DNA of 64,000 nt from Pedococcus cremeus (GTDB taxonomy: Bacteria; Actinomycetota; Actinomycetes; Actinomycetales; Dermatophilaceae): NCBI RefSeq assembly GCF_900111375.1, contig NZ_FOHB01000001.1:248001-312000 (forward strand). Direction: 5' to 3'. The notes below the pieces were generated by a model. It saw nothing but the letters and a program-made list of their open reading frames with translations, was not told the origin of the DNA and searched no databases. Position 1 is the stretch's first letter, and each line of letters starts with the position of its first letter. The position numbers and the translations under genes were made by a program. Below, one piece after another: positions 8,093-19,334 of this stretch.

Positions 8093-10480
8093 CTACTCCG
8101 CACCGCCGTCACAGGTGTCGATGATCGCCGCCACCGTCTGGGCCACCTTGGCCGGCGACAGCAGCCGGCCACCGAACTCGGTGAGGTAGAAGGTGTCCAG
8201 CGTCTGGCCGGCATACGTGGCGATGTGCGCGGAGCGCACCGACAGCCCGGCCTTGGCGAACGCCATGCCCAGCTCGTGAAGCAGGCCGGGGCGGTCCTGG
8301 GCGCGGACCTCGAGCACCGTCGCCTCCTCCGACGCGTGCGGCACCACGAGGGCGCGCGCCTGACCGGGGTTGCCCGACCCCGACTGGGCGCTGGTGGGCC
8401 CGGCGAACTGGCGGCGCCGGTCGAGCAGCGACAGGGGCGCGCGGTCCCCCTGCGAGAGCCGCGCCAGTCCCCGGGTGATCCGCTCGGCGTCCGGCTCGTC
8501 GCCGCTCGGCGACTCCACGTGCCACTCGTCGGCGGCGACCCCGTCGAGCGTGCGCAGGATCGCGGTGCGGACCAGCAGCCCGTATGCCGCGAGCAGGCCC
8601 GCGGTGTCGGCGAACAGTCCCAGCCGGTCGCGGTCGAAGATGTCGATGCGGTAGGCGCCACCCTGCGGGCGGACGATGACGCGCGGCTCCCCCGCCGCCA
8701 CCGCCTGGAGGTCGTCGACGGTGACCTGGGCGCTCTGGACCGCGGGAGCCGTCGCCGCACCCGCGTCGCCGCCCTGGTGCCAGCCGCCCGCGACGGCCTC
8801 GGCGAGCTGCCGCAGCAGGGTCGCCCGCCAGTCGGTCCACGCGAGCGGGCCGGCCGCGCAGGCGTCGGCCTCGGTGAGCGCGAGCAGCAGGTCGAACACC
8901 TCGCGTGACCCACCGGTGGCGGCTCGCGCAGCGGCGGCCGTGCGCGGGTCCTGGTGGTCGCGACGGGTCGCAAGGTCGATGAGCGTCAGGTGCTCACGCA
9001 CCAGGGTGGTCACCACCTCCACGTCGGAGGTGGGGTACCCCATCCGGGTCGCGACGGCGGTGGCGACCGGCGCACCGCTCGAGGAGTGGTCGTGGGCGCC
9101 CCGCACCTTGCCGATGTCGTGGAGCAGCGCACCGAGCAGCAGCAGGTCGGCTCGGGCGACGCGTCGCACCAGCCCACTGGCGTGCACCACCGTCTCGACG
9201 AGGTGGCGGTCGACGGTGTGCCGGTGCACCGCGTTGCGCTGCGGGCGCGAGCGGACGGCCGCCCACTCCGGCAGCCACGCGTCGACGACGCCGGCCTGGT
9301 CGAGGCCCTCCCAGACCTGCACCAGCCCGGGCCCGGTGGCCAGCAGGTCGGCGAAGAGGTCACGGGCCGCCTCCGGCCACGGCGTCGGCAGCGTCGGTGC
9401 GGTGCGGGCCAGGTTGGCCAGCGTGGTGGGGGCGATGGGCAGGTTGTGCCGCGCCGCGACGACGGCGGCCCGCAGCGGCAGCAGCGGGTCGGTGGCCACC
9501 GCGCTGCGCGGGCCAAGCACCACCTCACCGTCGTGCTCGAAGAGCCCGTACCCGAGCGGGTTGAGCCGCGGACGACGGGGACCCACCCGGAGGGTGCGGG
9601 CGCGCTGCGCCTGGCCCGCGCGGCGGACGGTGCCGTCGAGGGCGTAGGCGACCGTGCGCGAGGCGTTCGACACGGAGGTCAGGAGGTCGTCGGCGTCGCG
9701 GTGCCCGAGGAGCGCCGCCACGGCGTCGTGGTCCTCGCGGCCGAGGCGGTCGCGGCCCCGGCCGGTCACCACGTGCACGGCGTCGCGCACGTCGAGCAGC
9801 ACCCGGTATGCCTCGTCGACGGCGCCGTGCGGGCGGTCGGCCAGCCAGGCCTCGGCCAGGGCGCGCAGCACCGTCATGTCGCGCAGGCCGCCGCGGGCCT
9901 CCTTCAGGTCGGGCTCGAGCGACTGTGCGAGGTCGCCGTGCCGGGTGTGGCGCAGGTGGAGGCTGTCGACGAGCTGCGGCAGCCGCTTGCGGGCCGAGGC
10001 CCGCAAGTCGTGGGCGATCACCGAGCGGGTCGAGGCCACCACGTCTGGGTCGCCGGCGATGCCGGTCAGGTCGAGCAGCCCCACGGCGGCGCTGAGGTCA
10101 CCGGAGGCGACGGTGCGGCACTGGTTGACCGTGCGCACGCTGTGGTCGAGACGCACCCCGGCGTCCCAGATGGGGTACCAGAGGCGGTCGGCCACCTCAC
10201 CGATGTCCTCACCGCCGAGCGACCGGCCGTTGTGCAGCAGCACGAGGTCGAGGTCGCTGAGCGGGCCGGAGTCACCCCGCGCGAGGCTGCCGACCGCGGC
10301 GAGCGCGATGCCTTCCTGCGGCCGCCCGGCCAGCGCCTCGTCCCAGACCGAGACGAGCCACTCCCGCGTCAGCTGTCCCATCCCCTGCCGTCGCGCCGGA
10401 CCGGCGCCCGGGGCGTCGAAGCCCCGGGCGCCGGCCAGGTCGAGTCGCAGGGCTGCCAGTGCGCCGAGCCCAGTCGTCAT
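8093..10480 (-). CDS. glnD: [Protein-PII] nucleotidyltransferase GlnD
   Basis: A 795-aa GlnD. The nucleotidyltransferase domain carries GSLARGDSGPLSDLDLVLL (the G-S plus D-x-D metal site). An HD domain follows, with LLLGALLHDIGKVRGAHDHS, and then two C-terminal ACT domains (AYRIDIFDRDRLGLFADTAG and VLEVRAQDRPGLLHELGMAF). It modifies and demodifies the PII protein; in corynebacteria the modification is adenylylation. It starts 5 nt after the glnK stop, as the third gene of amtB-glnK-glnD. Confidence 0.95.
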   Translation of the reverse strand: MTTGLGALAALRLDLAGARGFDAPGAGPARRQGMGQLTREWLVSVWDEALAGRPQEGIALAAVGSLARGDSGPLSDLDLVLLHNGRSLGGEDIGEVADRLWYPIWDAGVRLDHSVRTVNQCRTVASGDLSAAVGLLDLTGIAGDPDVVASTRSVIAHDLRASARKRLPQLVDSLHLRHTRHGDLAQSLEPDLKEARGGLRDMTVLRALAEAWLADRPHGAVDEAYRVLLDVRDAVHVVTGRGRDRLGREDHDAVAALLGHRDADDLLTSVSNASRTVAYALDGTVRRAGQAQRARTLRVGPRRPRLNPLGYGLFEHDGEVVLGPRSAVATDPLLPLRAAVVAARHNLPIAPTTLANLARTAPTLPTPWPEAARDLFADLLATGPGLVQVWEGLDQAGVVDAWLPEWAAVRSRPQRNAVHRHTVDRHLVETVVHASGLVRRVARADLLLLGALLHDIGKVRGAHDHSSSGAPVATAVATRMGYPTSDVEVVTTLVREHLTLIDLATRRDHQDPRTAAAARAATGGSREVFDLLLALTEADACAAGPLAWTDWRATLLRQLAEAVAGGWHQGGDAGAATAPAVQSAQVTVDDLQAVAAGEPRVIVRPQGGAYRIDIFDRDRLGLFADTAGLLAAYGLLVRTAILRTLDGVAADEWHVESPSGDEPDAERITRGLARLSQGDRAPLSLLDRRRQFAGPTSAQSGSGNPGQARALVVPHASEEATVLEVRAQDRPGLLHELGMAFAKAGLSVRSAHIATYAGQTLDTFYLTEFGGRLLSPAKVAQTVAAIIDTCDGGAE

Positions 10481-10485
10481 ACGGC

Positions 10486-12245
<1,760 letters not shown>

Positions 12246-12290
12246 GGCGAACACTGTCGGCCGCCGCGGTTTCAGTCCGTGCGGCTGCGT

Positions 12291-12337
12291 GTTACAGCCG
12301 TGTTAGCGCGGCTGACGTTGGGTAAGCATCAGGTAAC
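12291..12337. promoter_or_regulatory. Candidate GlnR-type operator upstream of amtB
   Basis: Four GTNAC-like pentamers lie 46-92 bp upstream of amtB: gttac (12291-12295), gttag (12302-12306), gtaag (12322-12326) and gtaac (12333-12337). Within each pair the spacing is exactly 6 nt, and 15 nt separate the pairs. The known actinobacterial GlnR site is built from GTNAC and GAAAC pentamers at 6-nt spacing. This match is partial, so the assignment is inference. Confidence 0.45.
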
Positions 12338-12446
12338 CGATCCGGGGTGGTCCCGCATCGTGGGACGCGCGCCGCCGTGAGCGGCACGAGCGACGCTATG
12401 CCGGGTGGCCGGCTCAGGTGCCGGCTCACCGGCGGTGCGGCACCCC

Positions 12447-13094
12447 TCAGAACGCGGAGATGCCGTTCTCAGCGCGCTGGGGGCGGGCCAGGGCACGCAC
12501 CAGCGCGGTCTGGCCGTGCCGGCGCGCGGCGACGCCGCCGAGCAGCCCGAGCACGGGTGTGATGACGTCCTCGGCGTAGGTCGGGGTGGGCACGCCCACG
12601 CTGCTCGCGAGGTCGTCGCCGTGGACGACCATCTCCATCATCCGCGTGGTGAGGAAGTCGTCGGTGGACAGCGACCACCCCTGCCACGGGATGAAGATGA
12701 TGTCGGGGTCGCGTGGAGCGGCGAGCAGCTCGGGCAGGGCGTCGATGTGCTCGCGGGCGGCAGCCAGCACGACGTCCGGGCCGGCGAGGGCACTTGCGTT
12801 GTCGGTGTCGCGGATCTTGGCGTTGACCTCGTCGTGGGGTCCTGCCTCCACCCACGCCGCCCCCGCGTAGTGCTCGAGCAGGGCGATGGGTTCCGGGCTG
12901 CCCGCGGGGTCGGCACGCAGCGCCCGGGCGGTGTTGACCCCTTGGTTGAGCAGGTGGTGGGTCAGCCCGCCCACCGTCATCCCGGCGCAGGAGCTCTCCC
13001 GGCCCCACGCAGCGAGCACCTCAGGGGTCGTTGCGAGGTCCCAGGACTGGTGGACGGCCGAGAGGAAGGCTGCGGCGTGGCGCGTGGTCGCCAT
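12447..13094 (-). CDS. Maleylpyruvate isomerase-type (DinB/MDMPI) mycothiol-dependent enzyme
   Basis: A 215-aa four-helix DinB-fold protein. The MDMPI N-terminal pattern includes MTVGGLTHHLLNQGV (metal-binding His), WSLSTDDFLTTRMMEMVVHGDDL with a second H-x3-D-D-L motif, and a C-terminal helix. Family members are mycothiol-dependent metalloenzymes such as maleylpyruvate isomerase; most are of unknown substrate. It starts 3 nt after the end of ftsY-proximal sequence (ftsY stop at 13098), so it could be cotranscribed with ftsY. Confidence 0.75.
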   Translation of the reverse strand: MATTRHAAAFLSAVHQSWDLATTPEVLAAWGRESSCAGMTVGGLTHHLLNQGVNTARALRADPAGSPEPIALLEHYAGAAWVEAGPHDEVNAKIRDTDNASALAGPDVVLAAAREHIDALPELLAAPRDPDIIFIPWQGWSLSTDDFLTTRMMEMVVHGDDLASSVGVPTPTYAEDVITPVLGLLGGVAARRHGQTALVRALARPQRAENGISAF

Positions 13095-13097
13095 GGC

Positions 13098-14306
13098 TCA
13101 GTCGATGAGGGCGTCGACGAAGGCCTCGGCGTCGAAGGGGGCCAGGTCGTCCGGCCCCTCACCAAGTCCGACGAGCTTGACCGGGACGCCGAGCTTGCGC
13201 TGCACCGAGACGACGATGCCGCCCTTGGCGGTGCCGTCCATCTTGGTGAGCACGATGCCGGTCACGTCGACGGCCTCGCCGAACACCTCGGCCTGGCGCA
13301 GGCCGTTCTGGCCGGTGGTGGCGTCGAGCACGAGGAGCACCTCGTCGATCGGCGACTGCTTCTCGATGACGCGCTTGACCTTGCCGAGCTCGTCCATGAG
13401 CCCGACCTTGTTGTGCAGCCGCCCGGCGGTGTCGATGAGCACCACGTCGGCCTCCATCTCGGCGCCGGCCTTGACAGCGTCGAAGGCCACCGAGGCGGGG
13501 TCGGCCCCGTCGCGGTCGGACCGGATGGTCGGCACCCCGACCCGTCCGCCCCAGGTCTCGAGCTGGTCGGCGGCCGCCGCCCGGAAGGTGTCGGCGGCGC
13601 CGAGCACGACGTCCTTGTCCTGGGCGACGAGCACCCGCGCGAGCTTGCCGACCGTGGTGGTCTTGCCGGTGCCGTTGACGCCCACGACGAGCACGACGGC
13701 GGGCCGGCCCGCGACCCGGCTGGAGGCGATCGAGCGGTCCATCGACGGGTCGACCAGGGCCAGCAGGTCCTCGCGCAGCCAGCCGCGCACGGTGGCCTCG
13801 TCGGTGGCGCCCTCGACCTTCACCTTGGAGCGCAGCGACTCGACGAGCTCGGTGGTCGCCTCCACGCCGAGGTCGGAGGCGAGCAGGGTGTCCTCGACGT
13901 CCTCCCACGCCTCCTCGTCGAGGCCGCCGCGGCTCAGCAGGCTGAGCAGGGCCTTGCCCAGCGCCGTGTTCGAGCGGGCCAGGCGGGCGCGCAGGCGCTG
14001 CAGCCGGCCGGCGGGCGCCTCGGGGCGTTCGATCGTCGGGGTGGGCGCAGGCTCGGCCAGCACCTCCGGCTCCGCGGGCGGCAGCGTGTCGACGCCGCCG
14101 CGGTCCTCGATCGTCCGTGTGGGGGTGTCCCGTGGTTCCTCGGCGTCGTCACCGACGCCGGGCAGGACCTCCTTCTCCCGGGGCGGCGCCGTCGGGGCGC
14201 TCTTGGTGCGCCCCCCTCGGCCACGCAGCAGCCCGAACAGCACCCCGCCGAGAATGACGAGGATGCCGACGGCGATGGCGATGTACTCCCACAGCTGATC
14301 GATCAC
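13098..14306 (-). CDS. ftsY: Signal recognition particle receptor FtsY
   Basis: About 402 aa. It has an N-terminal membrane-interacting helix (LWEYIAIAVGILVILGGVLFGLL), an acidic/proline linker, and an NG GTPase domain with GVNGTGKTTTVGKLA, DTFRAAA, DTAGRLHN and TKMDGTAKGG. It is the SRP receptor that docks Ffh. An ATG at 14315 sits directly on AGAGG; the GTG at 14306 (nine nt further) has proper spacing, so 14306 is chosen, with the start uncertain by three codons. Confidence 0.93.
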   Translation of the reverse strand: MIDQLWEYIAIAVGILVILGGVLFGLLRGRGGRTKSAPTAPPREKEVLPGVGDDAEEPRDTPTRTIEDRGGVDTLPPAEPEVLAEPAPTPTIERPEAPAGRLQRLRARLARSNTALGKALLSLLSRGGLDEEAWEDVEDTLLASDLGVEATTELVESLRSKVKVEGATDEATVRGWLREDLLALVDPSMDRSIASSRVAGRPAVVLVVGVNGTGKTTTVGKLARVLVAQDKDVVLGAADTFRAAAADQLETWGGRVGVPTIRSDRDGADPASVAFDAVKAGAEMEADVVLIDTAGRLHNKVGLMDELGKVKRVIEKQSPIDEVLLVLDATTGQNGLRQAEVFGEAVDVTGIVLTKMDGTAKGGIVVSVQRKLGVPVKLVGLGEGPDDLAPFDAEAFVDALID

Positions 14307-14346
14307 ACGCGCCATCCTCTCAGAGCAACCCGGTCCGGGCATGACC

Positions 14347-14371
14347 GAGGCCGCCCGGACGGGGCGGCCTC
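14347..14371 (-). terminator. Hairpin between the small membrane-protein gene and ftsY
   Basis: Arms gaggccgccc (14347-14356) and gggcggcctc (14362-14371) with a 5-nt loop lie downstream of the small membrane-protein gene and just upstream of ftsY. It is likely a terminator for the former. Confidence 0.6.
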
Positions 14372-14431
14372 GAGGTCAGATGTGTCCCGGGTATGCCGGG
14401 TGGCCGGCACCGCGTGCGCGGCGCCCGAGCC

Positions 14432-14794
14432 TCAGCTGGCCCGGCGCTCGGGGGTGTCGCCCGCGGCCCGGCCGGCCGGGGTGGCCGCGGAGCTCGACGG
14501 TGAGGTCGAGGTGGCGGTTGGGGCGGAGGACGCGGAACCGGCCTCGGGTGCGGTGGCCGGCTCCTTGGAGGCGGCGTTCACGATCGACTCGCTGACCTTG
14601 TCCTTGGTCGCCACGAGCGCCTCGCCGGTCTTGTCAAGGGCGTCCTGGGTGCGCTCCTTGGCCATCGCGACGATCTCCTCGCCCTCGGCGGTGAGCACCT
14701 CGCGGCCCTCGCGTCGTGCGGGGATGGCGACCAGCGCCACGACCGCAAGGGCCAGAACGACGCACAGCAGCATTCCCACGATGAGCACGACCAT
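14432..14794 (-). CDS. Small single-pass membrane protein, unknown function
   Basis: A protein of about 120 aa. It has one N-terminal transmembrane helix (MVVLIVGMLLCVVLALAVVA), the basic stop-transfer PARREGREV, a helical EEIVAMAKERTQDALDKTGE segment, and a low-complexity Ala/Ser/Thr/Pro tail. It has no catalytic motif. Its position between ftsY and smc suggests a conserved neighbour of these genes, but I know of no function. The start is uncertain: an ATG ten codons upstream is also possible and neither has a well-spaced Shine-Dalgarno. Confidence 0.6.
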   Translation of the reverse strand: MVVLIVGMLLCVVLALAVVALVAIPARREGREVLTAEGEEIVAMAKERTQDALDKTGEALVATKDKVSESIVNAASKEPATAPEAGSASSAPTATSTSPSSSAATPAGRAAGDTPERRAS

Positions 14795-14876
14795 GGTTTC
14801 AAGAGTGGCCGACCTGGCGGACATCCTCAAATCGACCCGCCGCGCAGGTGGGCAGTGTCACGTCGCCGTGACCGAC

Positions 14877-17800
14877 TCAGGCGCTCTGCGCCGCGACGTC
14901 GCGGATGCGCTGCGAGACCACCGTGGTCACGCCGTCGCCCCGCATGGTCACGCCGTAGAGGGCGTCCGCGACCTCCATGGTGCGCTTCTGGTGGGTGATG
15001 ACGATGAGCTGGCTGGAACCGCGCAGCTCCTCGAAGAGGGTGATGAGGCGGCCGAGGTTGGCGTCGTCGAGTGCCGCCTCGACCTCGTCCATGATGTAGA
15101 ACGGGCTGGGCCGGGCCTTGAAGATCGAGACCAGCAGGGCCACGGCCACCAGTGAGCGCTCGCCACCGGAGAGCAGCGAGAGCCGCTTGATCTTCTTGCC
15201 CGGCGGGCGGGCCTCCACCTCGATGCCGGTGGTGAGCATGTTCGAGGGGTCGGTGAGCAGCAGGCGCCCCTCTCCCCCGGGGAAGAGCCGGCCGAACACC
15301 TGCTCGAACTGCGCCGCCGTGTCGTGGAACGCCTCGGTGAAGACCCGCTCGACGCGCTCGTCGACCTCGCGGACGATGTCGAGCAGGTCGCGCTTGGAGC
15401 TCTTGAGGTCCTCGAGCTGCTCGGTGAGGAACTTGTGCCGCTCCTCGAGCGCGGCGAACTCCTCGAGGGCGAGCGGGTTGACCCGGCCGAGGGCGTTCAT
15501 GGCCCGCTCGGCCTTGCGCAGCCGCTTCTCCTGCACCTCTCGGACGTAGGGGGCCGGCTCGGGGAGGTTGTCAGGGTCGTCGTCCGGCCCGGGTACGTGG
15601 GGCACCAGCTGGTGCGGGCCGAAGTCCTCGACCAGCACCTCGGGGTCGGTGCCGAGCTCCTCGACGGCCTTGGCCTGTAGCTGCTCGATGCGCAGGCGCT
15701 GCTGGGTGCGGGCCACCTCGTCGCGGTGCACGCTGTCCGTGAGCTCGCGCAGCTCGTCCTGCAGCGTCGACATGCTGCGCCGCACCTGGGTCAGCGCCTG
15801 CTCGCGCTCGGCGCGCTCCTGCTCGGCCCGGGTGCGCTGGGCCTCTGCCAGCTCGACGGCCGAGGCGAGGTGGGCCGCCGCGTGTGCGGCACCCTTGCGC
15901 ACGGCCTCGGCGACGCTGGCCTCCCGCTTGCGGCGCTCCTGTCGCGCGGCGAGGCGCTGGCGGGCGGCCAGCTCGTTGCGGGCGGCACCCTCGAGCGAGT
16001 CGGCCCGGCCGTGCAGCGCCCGGGCCCGCTCCTCGCGGGTGCGCAGCGTCAGGCGGAGCTCCGTCTCGGCGGTGCGCGACTGGCTGGCGACGAGCTCGAG
16101 CCGGTCGCGCTCGTCGGTGGAGGGGTCCGTCGACTCGTCCGGCTGCGCCTGGGCCTCCTCGAGCCGCTCCTCGAGGCCGGCGAGCTCCTCGCGGTCCTTG
16201 TCGAGGGTGCCGGTGGCGGCCGCGATGGCCTTCTCGGTGCGCTCGGCCTCGGCCCGGGCGGACCGGACCGTGGCTCCGAGCTGGCCGAGCTTCTCGGCGA
16301 CGGCCGACATGCGCGCGTCGGACTCGTGCAGTGCCTCGAGGGCCTCCTCGACGCGCTCGCGAGCCTCCCGCGCCTTCTCCTGAGCGGCCGCGAGGGCGAA
16401 GCGGGCCTGCTCGCCGCGCCGGGTGGCGTCGGCGACGCGCTCACGGGTCTCGTCGACGGCGGACTGGACCTCGATGAGGCTCGGCGCCGAGCTGCTGCCA
16501 CCGCGGACCCAGCCCGGGGCGAAGACGTCGCCCTCGGCCGTGACGGCGGTGACGCCGTGCCCACGCCTGACCAGCTCGGCCGCCTGCTCGGCGGTCTCGA
16601 CGATGGCGACCCGGTCGAGCAGCTGCTCGACGGCGGGCCGTACCGAGGCCGGGGCCTCGACGACGTCACGGGCCCACACGGCATACGGCTCGAGGGCCGG
16701 CCACTGGGACGCGTCAGCCACGACCGCGGTCTGGCCGACGAGCAGGGCGGCACGCCCGGCGTCCTCGTCACGCAGGGTGGTCAGCGCACGGGCCGCGTGG
16801 TCGACCGACTCGACCGCGAGCGCATCGGCGGCCCAGCCGAGCGCAGCGGCGACCGCGCTCTCGTGGCCGCCCGTGACCTGCAGCAGCGAGGCGACCGACC
16901 CGACGATGCCGTGGTCGGCACCCTCCTCGGCCGCGGCGAGCAGGGCGGCCGCGCCGTCCTTGCGCGACAGGCTCAGCTCGAGCGCCTCGAGACGGGCGGT
17001 GCCCGAGGTGCGGTCGCGCTCAGCGGTGCGCTCCTCCTCGCGCAGGCGCTCGACCTCGGCCTCGACGGCCTGCATCGCGGCCTCGGCGGTCTCGTAGGCC
17101 GAGTCCAGCCCCTCCTCGCCCTCCTCCTCGACGGCCACGGAGGCCTCGAGGGTGGCGAACTCCTTCTCGGCGGCGGCGGCGCGGGCGAGCGACTGCTCGA
17201 TGCTGCCGCGAAGCCGGCCGACCTCGGCCTCCCCGGCCTCGATGCGGCTGCGGCGGGCGGCGACCTGGCCCTGCAGCTTGGCCAGGCCCTCGCGGCGGTC
17301 GGCGGCGGCCCGGGCCAGGCGCTGGAGGCGCTGCTGCTCCTCCTGGAACGCCTTCTCGGCCGCGGCGCGGCGCTCGATCGCGGCCTGCAGCTCGTCCTTG
17401 GCCTTCTGGACCTCGGCGAGCAGCGCCTCCTCCTGCTTGCGCGCCTCCGCGGCCTGCCGGCGCAGCTCCTCGGGGTCGCGGCCGGAGGTCGTCTCGTCCT
17501 GGGTGTCCTGGCTGAGCAGGCGCACCCGCTCGGCCGCCAGCGACTGGGTGGACGTCAGCTTGTCGCGCAGCGACTGCAGGGCGAACCACCGTTCCTGCGC
17601 GCGGGTCGCCCGGGGACGGGCCTCCTCCGCCTCCCGCTCGAGGGCGGTCAGTCGCTCCCGGACCGCGGCGAGGTTCTCCTCCACCTCGGTGCGGCGGGCG
17701 ATGAGGGCGGTCTCGTCGGCCACCTCCTGCTCGAGGGTGGTGGTCAGCTGGACGAGGTCGTCGGCGAGCAGCCGCAGCCGCGCATCGCGGGCGTCGGCCT

Positions 17801-18455
17801 GGATGACCGCGGCCTTGCGGGCCGCTTCGGCCTGCCGGCCGAGGGGGCCGAGCTGACGCCGGATCTCCCCGGTGAGGTCGGTGACCCGGGTGAGGTTGGC
17901 CTCCATCTGGTCGAGCTTGCGCAGCGCGCGCTCCTTGCGCTTGCGGTGCTTCAGGACGCCCGCCGCCTCCTCGATGAACCCGCGGCGCTCCTCGGGGGTG
18001 GCCCGCAGCACGGTGTCGAGCTGGCCCTGGCCGACGATGACGTGCATCTCGCGGCCGATGCCGGAGTCGGACAACAGCTCCTGCACGTCGAGCAGGCGGC
18101 ACGGGGTGCCGTTGATGGCGTACTCGGAGCCGCCGTTGCGGAACATGGTCCGCGCGATGGTGACCTCGGTGTAGTCGATCGGCAGGGCGCCGTCGGTGTT
18201 GTCGATGGTCAGCGCCACCTCGGCGCGGCCGAGCGGCGCGCGCCCGGCGGTGCCGGCGAAGATGACGTCCTCCATCTTGCCGCCGCGCAGGCTCTTGGCC
18301 CCCTGCTCGCCCATCACCCACGCGAGGGCATCGACGACGTTGGACTTCCCGGAGCCGTTGGGGCCGACGATGCAGGTGATGCCGGGCTCGAGGCGCAGGG
18401 TGGTCGCCGAGGCGAAGGACTTGAAGCCCCTCAGGGTCAGGCTCTTGACGTACAC
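14877..18455 (-). CDS. smc: Chromosome segregation ATPase SMC
   Basis: A 1192-aa SMC. Walker A GPNGSGKS is at residues 31-38. Long coiled coils flank a central hinge (about residues 500-680, with GIVGSVASLLQV and VTAEGDVFAPGWVRGG). The C-terminal ABC signature LSLLSGGERSLVA and Walker B FYIMDEVEAALDD complete the ATPase head. It condenses and segregates chromosomes with ScpAB. The GTG at 18455 has GAGGAG about 9 nt upstream. Length is normal for the family. Confidence 0.97.
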   Translation of the reverse strand: MYVKSLTLRGFKSFASATTLRLEPGITCIVGPNGSGKSNVVDALAWVMGEQGAKSLRGGKMEDVIFAGTAGRAPLGRAEVALTIDNTDGALPIDYTEVTIARTMFRNGGSEYAINGTPCRLLDVQELLSDSGIGREMHVIVGQGQLDTVLRATPEERRGFIEEAAGVLKHRKRKERALRKLDQMEANLTRVTDLTGEIRRQLGPLGRQAEAARKAAVIQADARDARLRLLADDLVQLTTTLEQEVADETALIARRTEVEENLAAVRERLTALEREAEEARPRATRAQERWFALQSLRDKLTSTQSLAAERVRLLSQDTQDETTSGRDPEELRRQAAEARKQEEALLAEVQKAKDELQAAIERRAAAEKAFQEEQQRLQRLARAAADRREGLAKLQGQVAARRSRIEAGEAEVGRLRGSIEQSLARAAAAEKEFATLEASVAVEEEGEEGLDSAYETAEAAMQAVEAEVERLREEERTAERDRTSGTARLEALELSLSRKDGAAALLAAAEEGADHGIVGSVASLLQVTGGHESAVAAALGWAADALAVESVDHAARALTTLRDEDAGRAALLVGQTAVVADASQWPALEPYAVWARDVVEAPASVRPAVEQLLDRVAIVETAEQAAELVRRGHGVTAVTAEGDVFAPGWVRGGSSSAPSLIEVQSAVDETRERVADATRRGEQARFALAAAQEKAREARERVEEALEALHESDARMSAVAEKLGQLGATVRSARAEAERTEKAIAAATGTLDKDREELAGLEERLEEAQAQPDESTDPSTDERDRLELVASQSRTAETELRLTLRTREERARALHGRADSLEGAARNELAARQRLAARQERRKREASVAEAVRKGAAHAAAHLASAVELAEAQRTRAEQERAEREQALTQVRRSMSTLQDELRELTDSVHRDEVARTQQRLRIEQLQAKAVEELGTDPEVLVEDFGPHQLVPHVPGPDDDPDNLPEPAPYVREVQEKRLRKAERAMNALGRVNPLALEEFAALEERHKFLTEQLEDLKSSKRDLLDIVREVDERVERVFTEAFHDTAAQFEQVFGRLFPGGEGRLLLTDPSNMLTTGIEVEARPPGKKIKRLSLLSGGERSLVAVALLVSIFKARPSPFYIMDEVEAALDDANLGRLITLFEELRGSSQLIVITHQKRTMEVADALYGVTMRGDGVTTVVSQRIRDVAAQSA

Positions 18456-18650
18456 GAGCGGGTCGGCTCCTCGACTGGCGGCGGCTGCGGATCGCCCGTC
18501 ACTGTACCTGCGGGGTGGGAGCGCTCCGGGGACGCGCGGGGCGGCACACCGCAGGCTGGGGCTGCAGTGACCCGAGTGACAGCAGCGGCGTCACGGCAGG
18601 GCGAGCGCGTCGAAGTCAGGCCGTCAAGGGTCAGAACCGGGGCGACGAGG

Positions 18651-18977
18651 TCACTGCTGGGTCGAGCGGCCGTCGGCCAGGGCCTCGTGGTGGTGGATGA
18701 CCTCTTCGATGATGAAGTTGAGGAACTTCTCGGCGAAGTGAGGGTCGAGACCGGCCTCGTCGGCGAGCGCCCGCAGCCGGGCGATCTGCTTCTCCTCGCG
18801 AGCCGGGTCGGCCGGCGGCAGGCCACGACTGGCCTTCAGCTCACCCACCTGCTGGGTGCACTTGAACCGCTCGGCCAGCAGGTGCACGAGCGCGGCGTCG
18901 ATGTTGTCGATGCTGGCACGCAGGCGCAGCAGCTCGGCCGGTGTCTCAGCGGGGACGTCTGAGGCGGGTGAGGTCAC
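18651..18977 (-). CDS. Chorismate mutase (AroQ class)
   Basis: A 108-aa all-helical chorismate mutase domain. Residues LRASIDNIDAALVHLLAERF carry the R-x3-D-x2-D helix, K-A-S-R-G-L-P-P-A-D-P-A-R-E is the conserved K/R loop, and the C-terminal helix is FIIEEVIHHHEAL. It converts chorismate to prephenate for Phe/Tyr synthesis. Its ATG overlaps the stop of the upstream 71-aa gene by 4 nt (ATGA), so the pair is coupled. It is a stand-alone domain of typical length. Confidence 0.9.
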   Translation of the reverse strand: MTSPASDVPAETPAELLRLRASIDNIDAALVHLLAERFKCTQQVGELKASRGLPPADPAREEKQIARLRALADEAGLDPHFAEKFLNFIIEEVIHHHEALADGRSTQQ

Positions 18978-19189
18978 CCGACAATCGTAGGCACGGGCGC
19001 CGCAGCGGCGTCCGCCCGTCTCAGATCCTCTCGCAGCTCCTCGTCCAGATCCTGACGAAGGCGGTCGTTGTCCCGCTGCAGGCGGTCGACGAGTCCTTCG
19101 AGGTCCCGGACCCTGCGCCGCAGCTCGACGGTCTCGAGCATCAAGCGCTGGTCAGGTGCCGTGCGGTAACCCAGCAGGGCCTTGGCCAT
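18974..19189 (-). CDS. Small coiled-coil protein, unknown function
   Basis: A 71-aa protein starting MAKALLGYRTAPDQRLMLET. It is followed by a strongly charged heptad region (VELRRRVRDLEGLVDRLQRD and onward) that predicts a coiled coil. The ATG at 19189 has AAGGAGA 6-7 nt upstream; the open frame upstream of it is not protein-like. It overlaps the chorismate mutase start by 4 nt. I do not recognise a function; a structural or regulatory dimer is a guess. Confidence 0.7.
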   Translation of the reverse strand: MAKALLGYRTAPDQRLMLETVELRRRVRDLEGLVDRLQRDNDRLRQDLDEELREDLRRADAAAAPVPTIVG

Positions 19190-19334
19190 GGTCTCTCCTT
19201 GGTCCGGGGCGCGACGATTCGCCCGCGGCGATGCCCGATCGGGGCACTTCTCAGAGTGACAGCCCGGTGACGGATCGGTCAATGCGGGCCACCGCCTGAT
19301 GGCCCACACGGGCTGGCCTCCCGACCCGCCGCTG

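Noticed and set aside
15726-18962. A very long plus-strand open frame antisense to smc (over 1000 codons)
   Set aside because: High GC removes stop codons on the opposite strand. The translation is Gly/Leu/Arg-rich without domains, while smc on the minus strand is complete. Similar long shadows (22739-25855, 12405-15155, 46717-49224) were rejected for the same reason.
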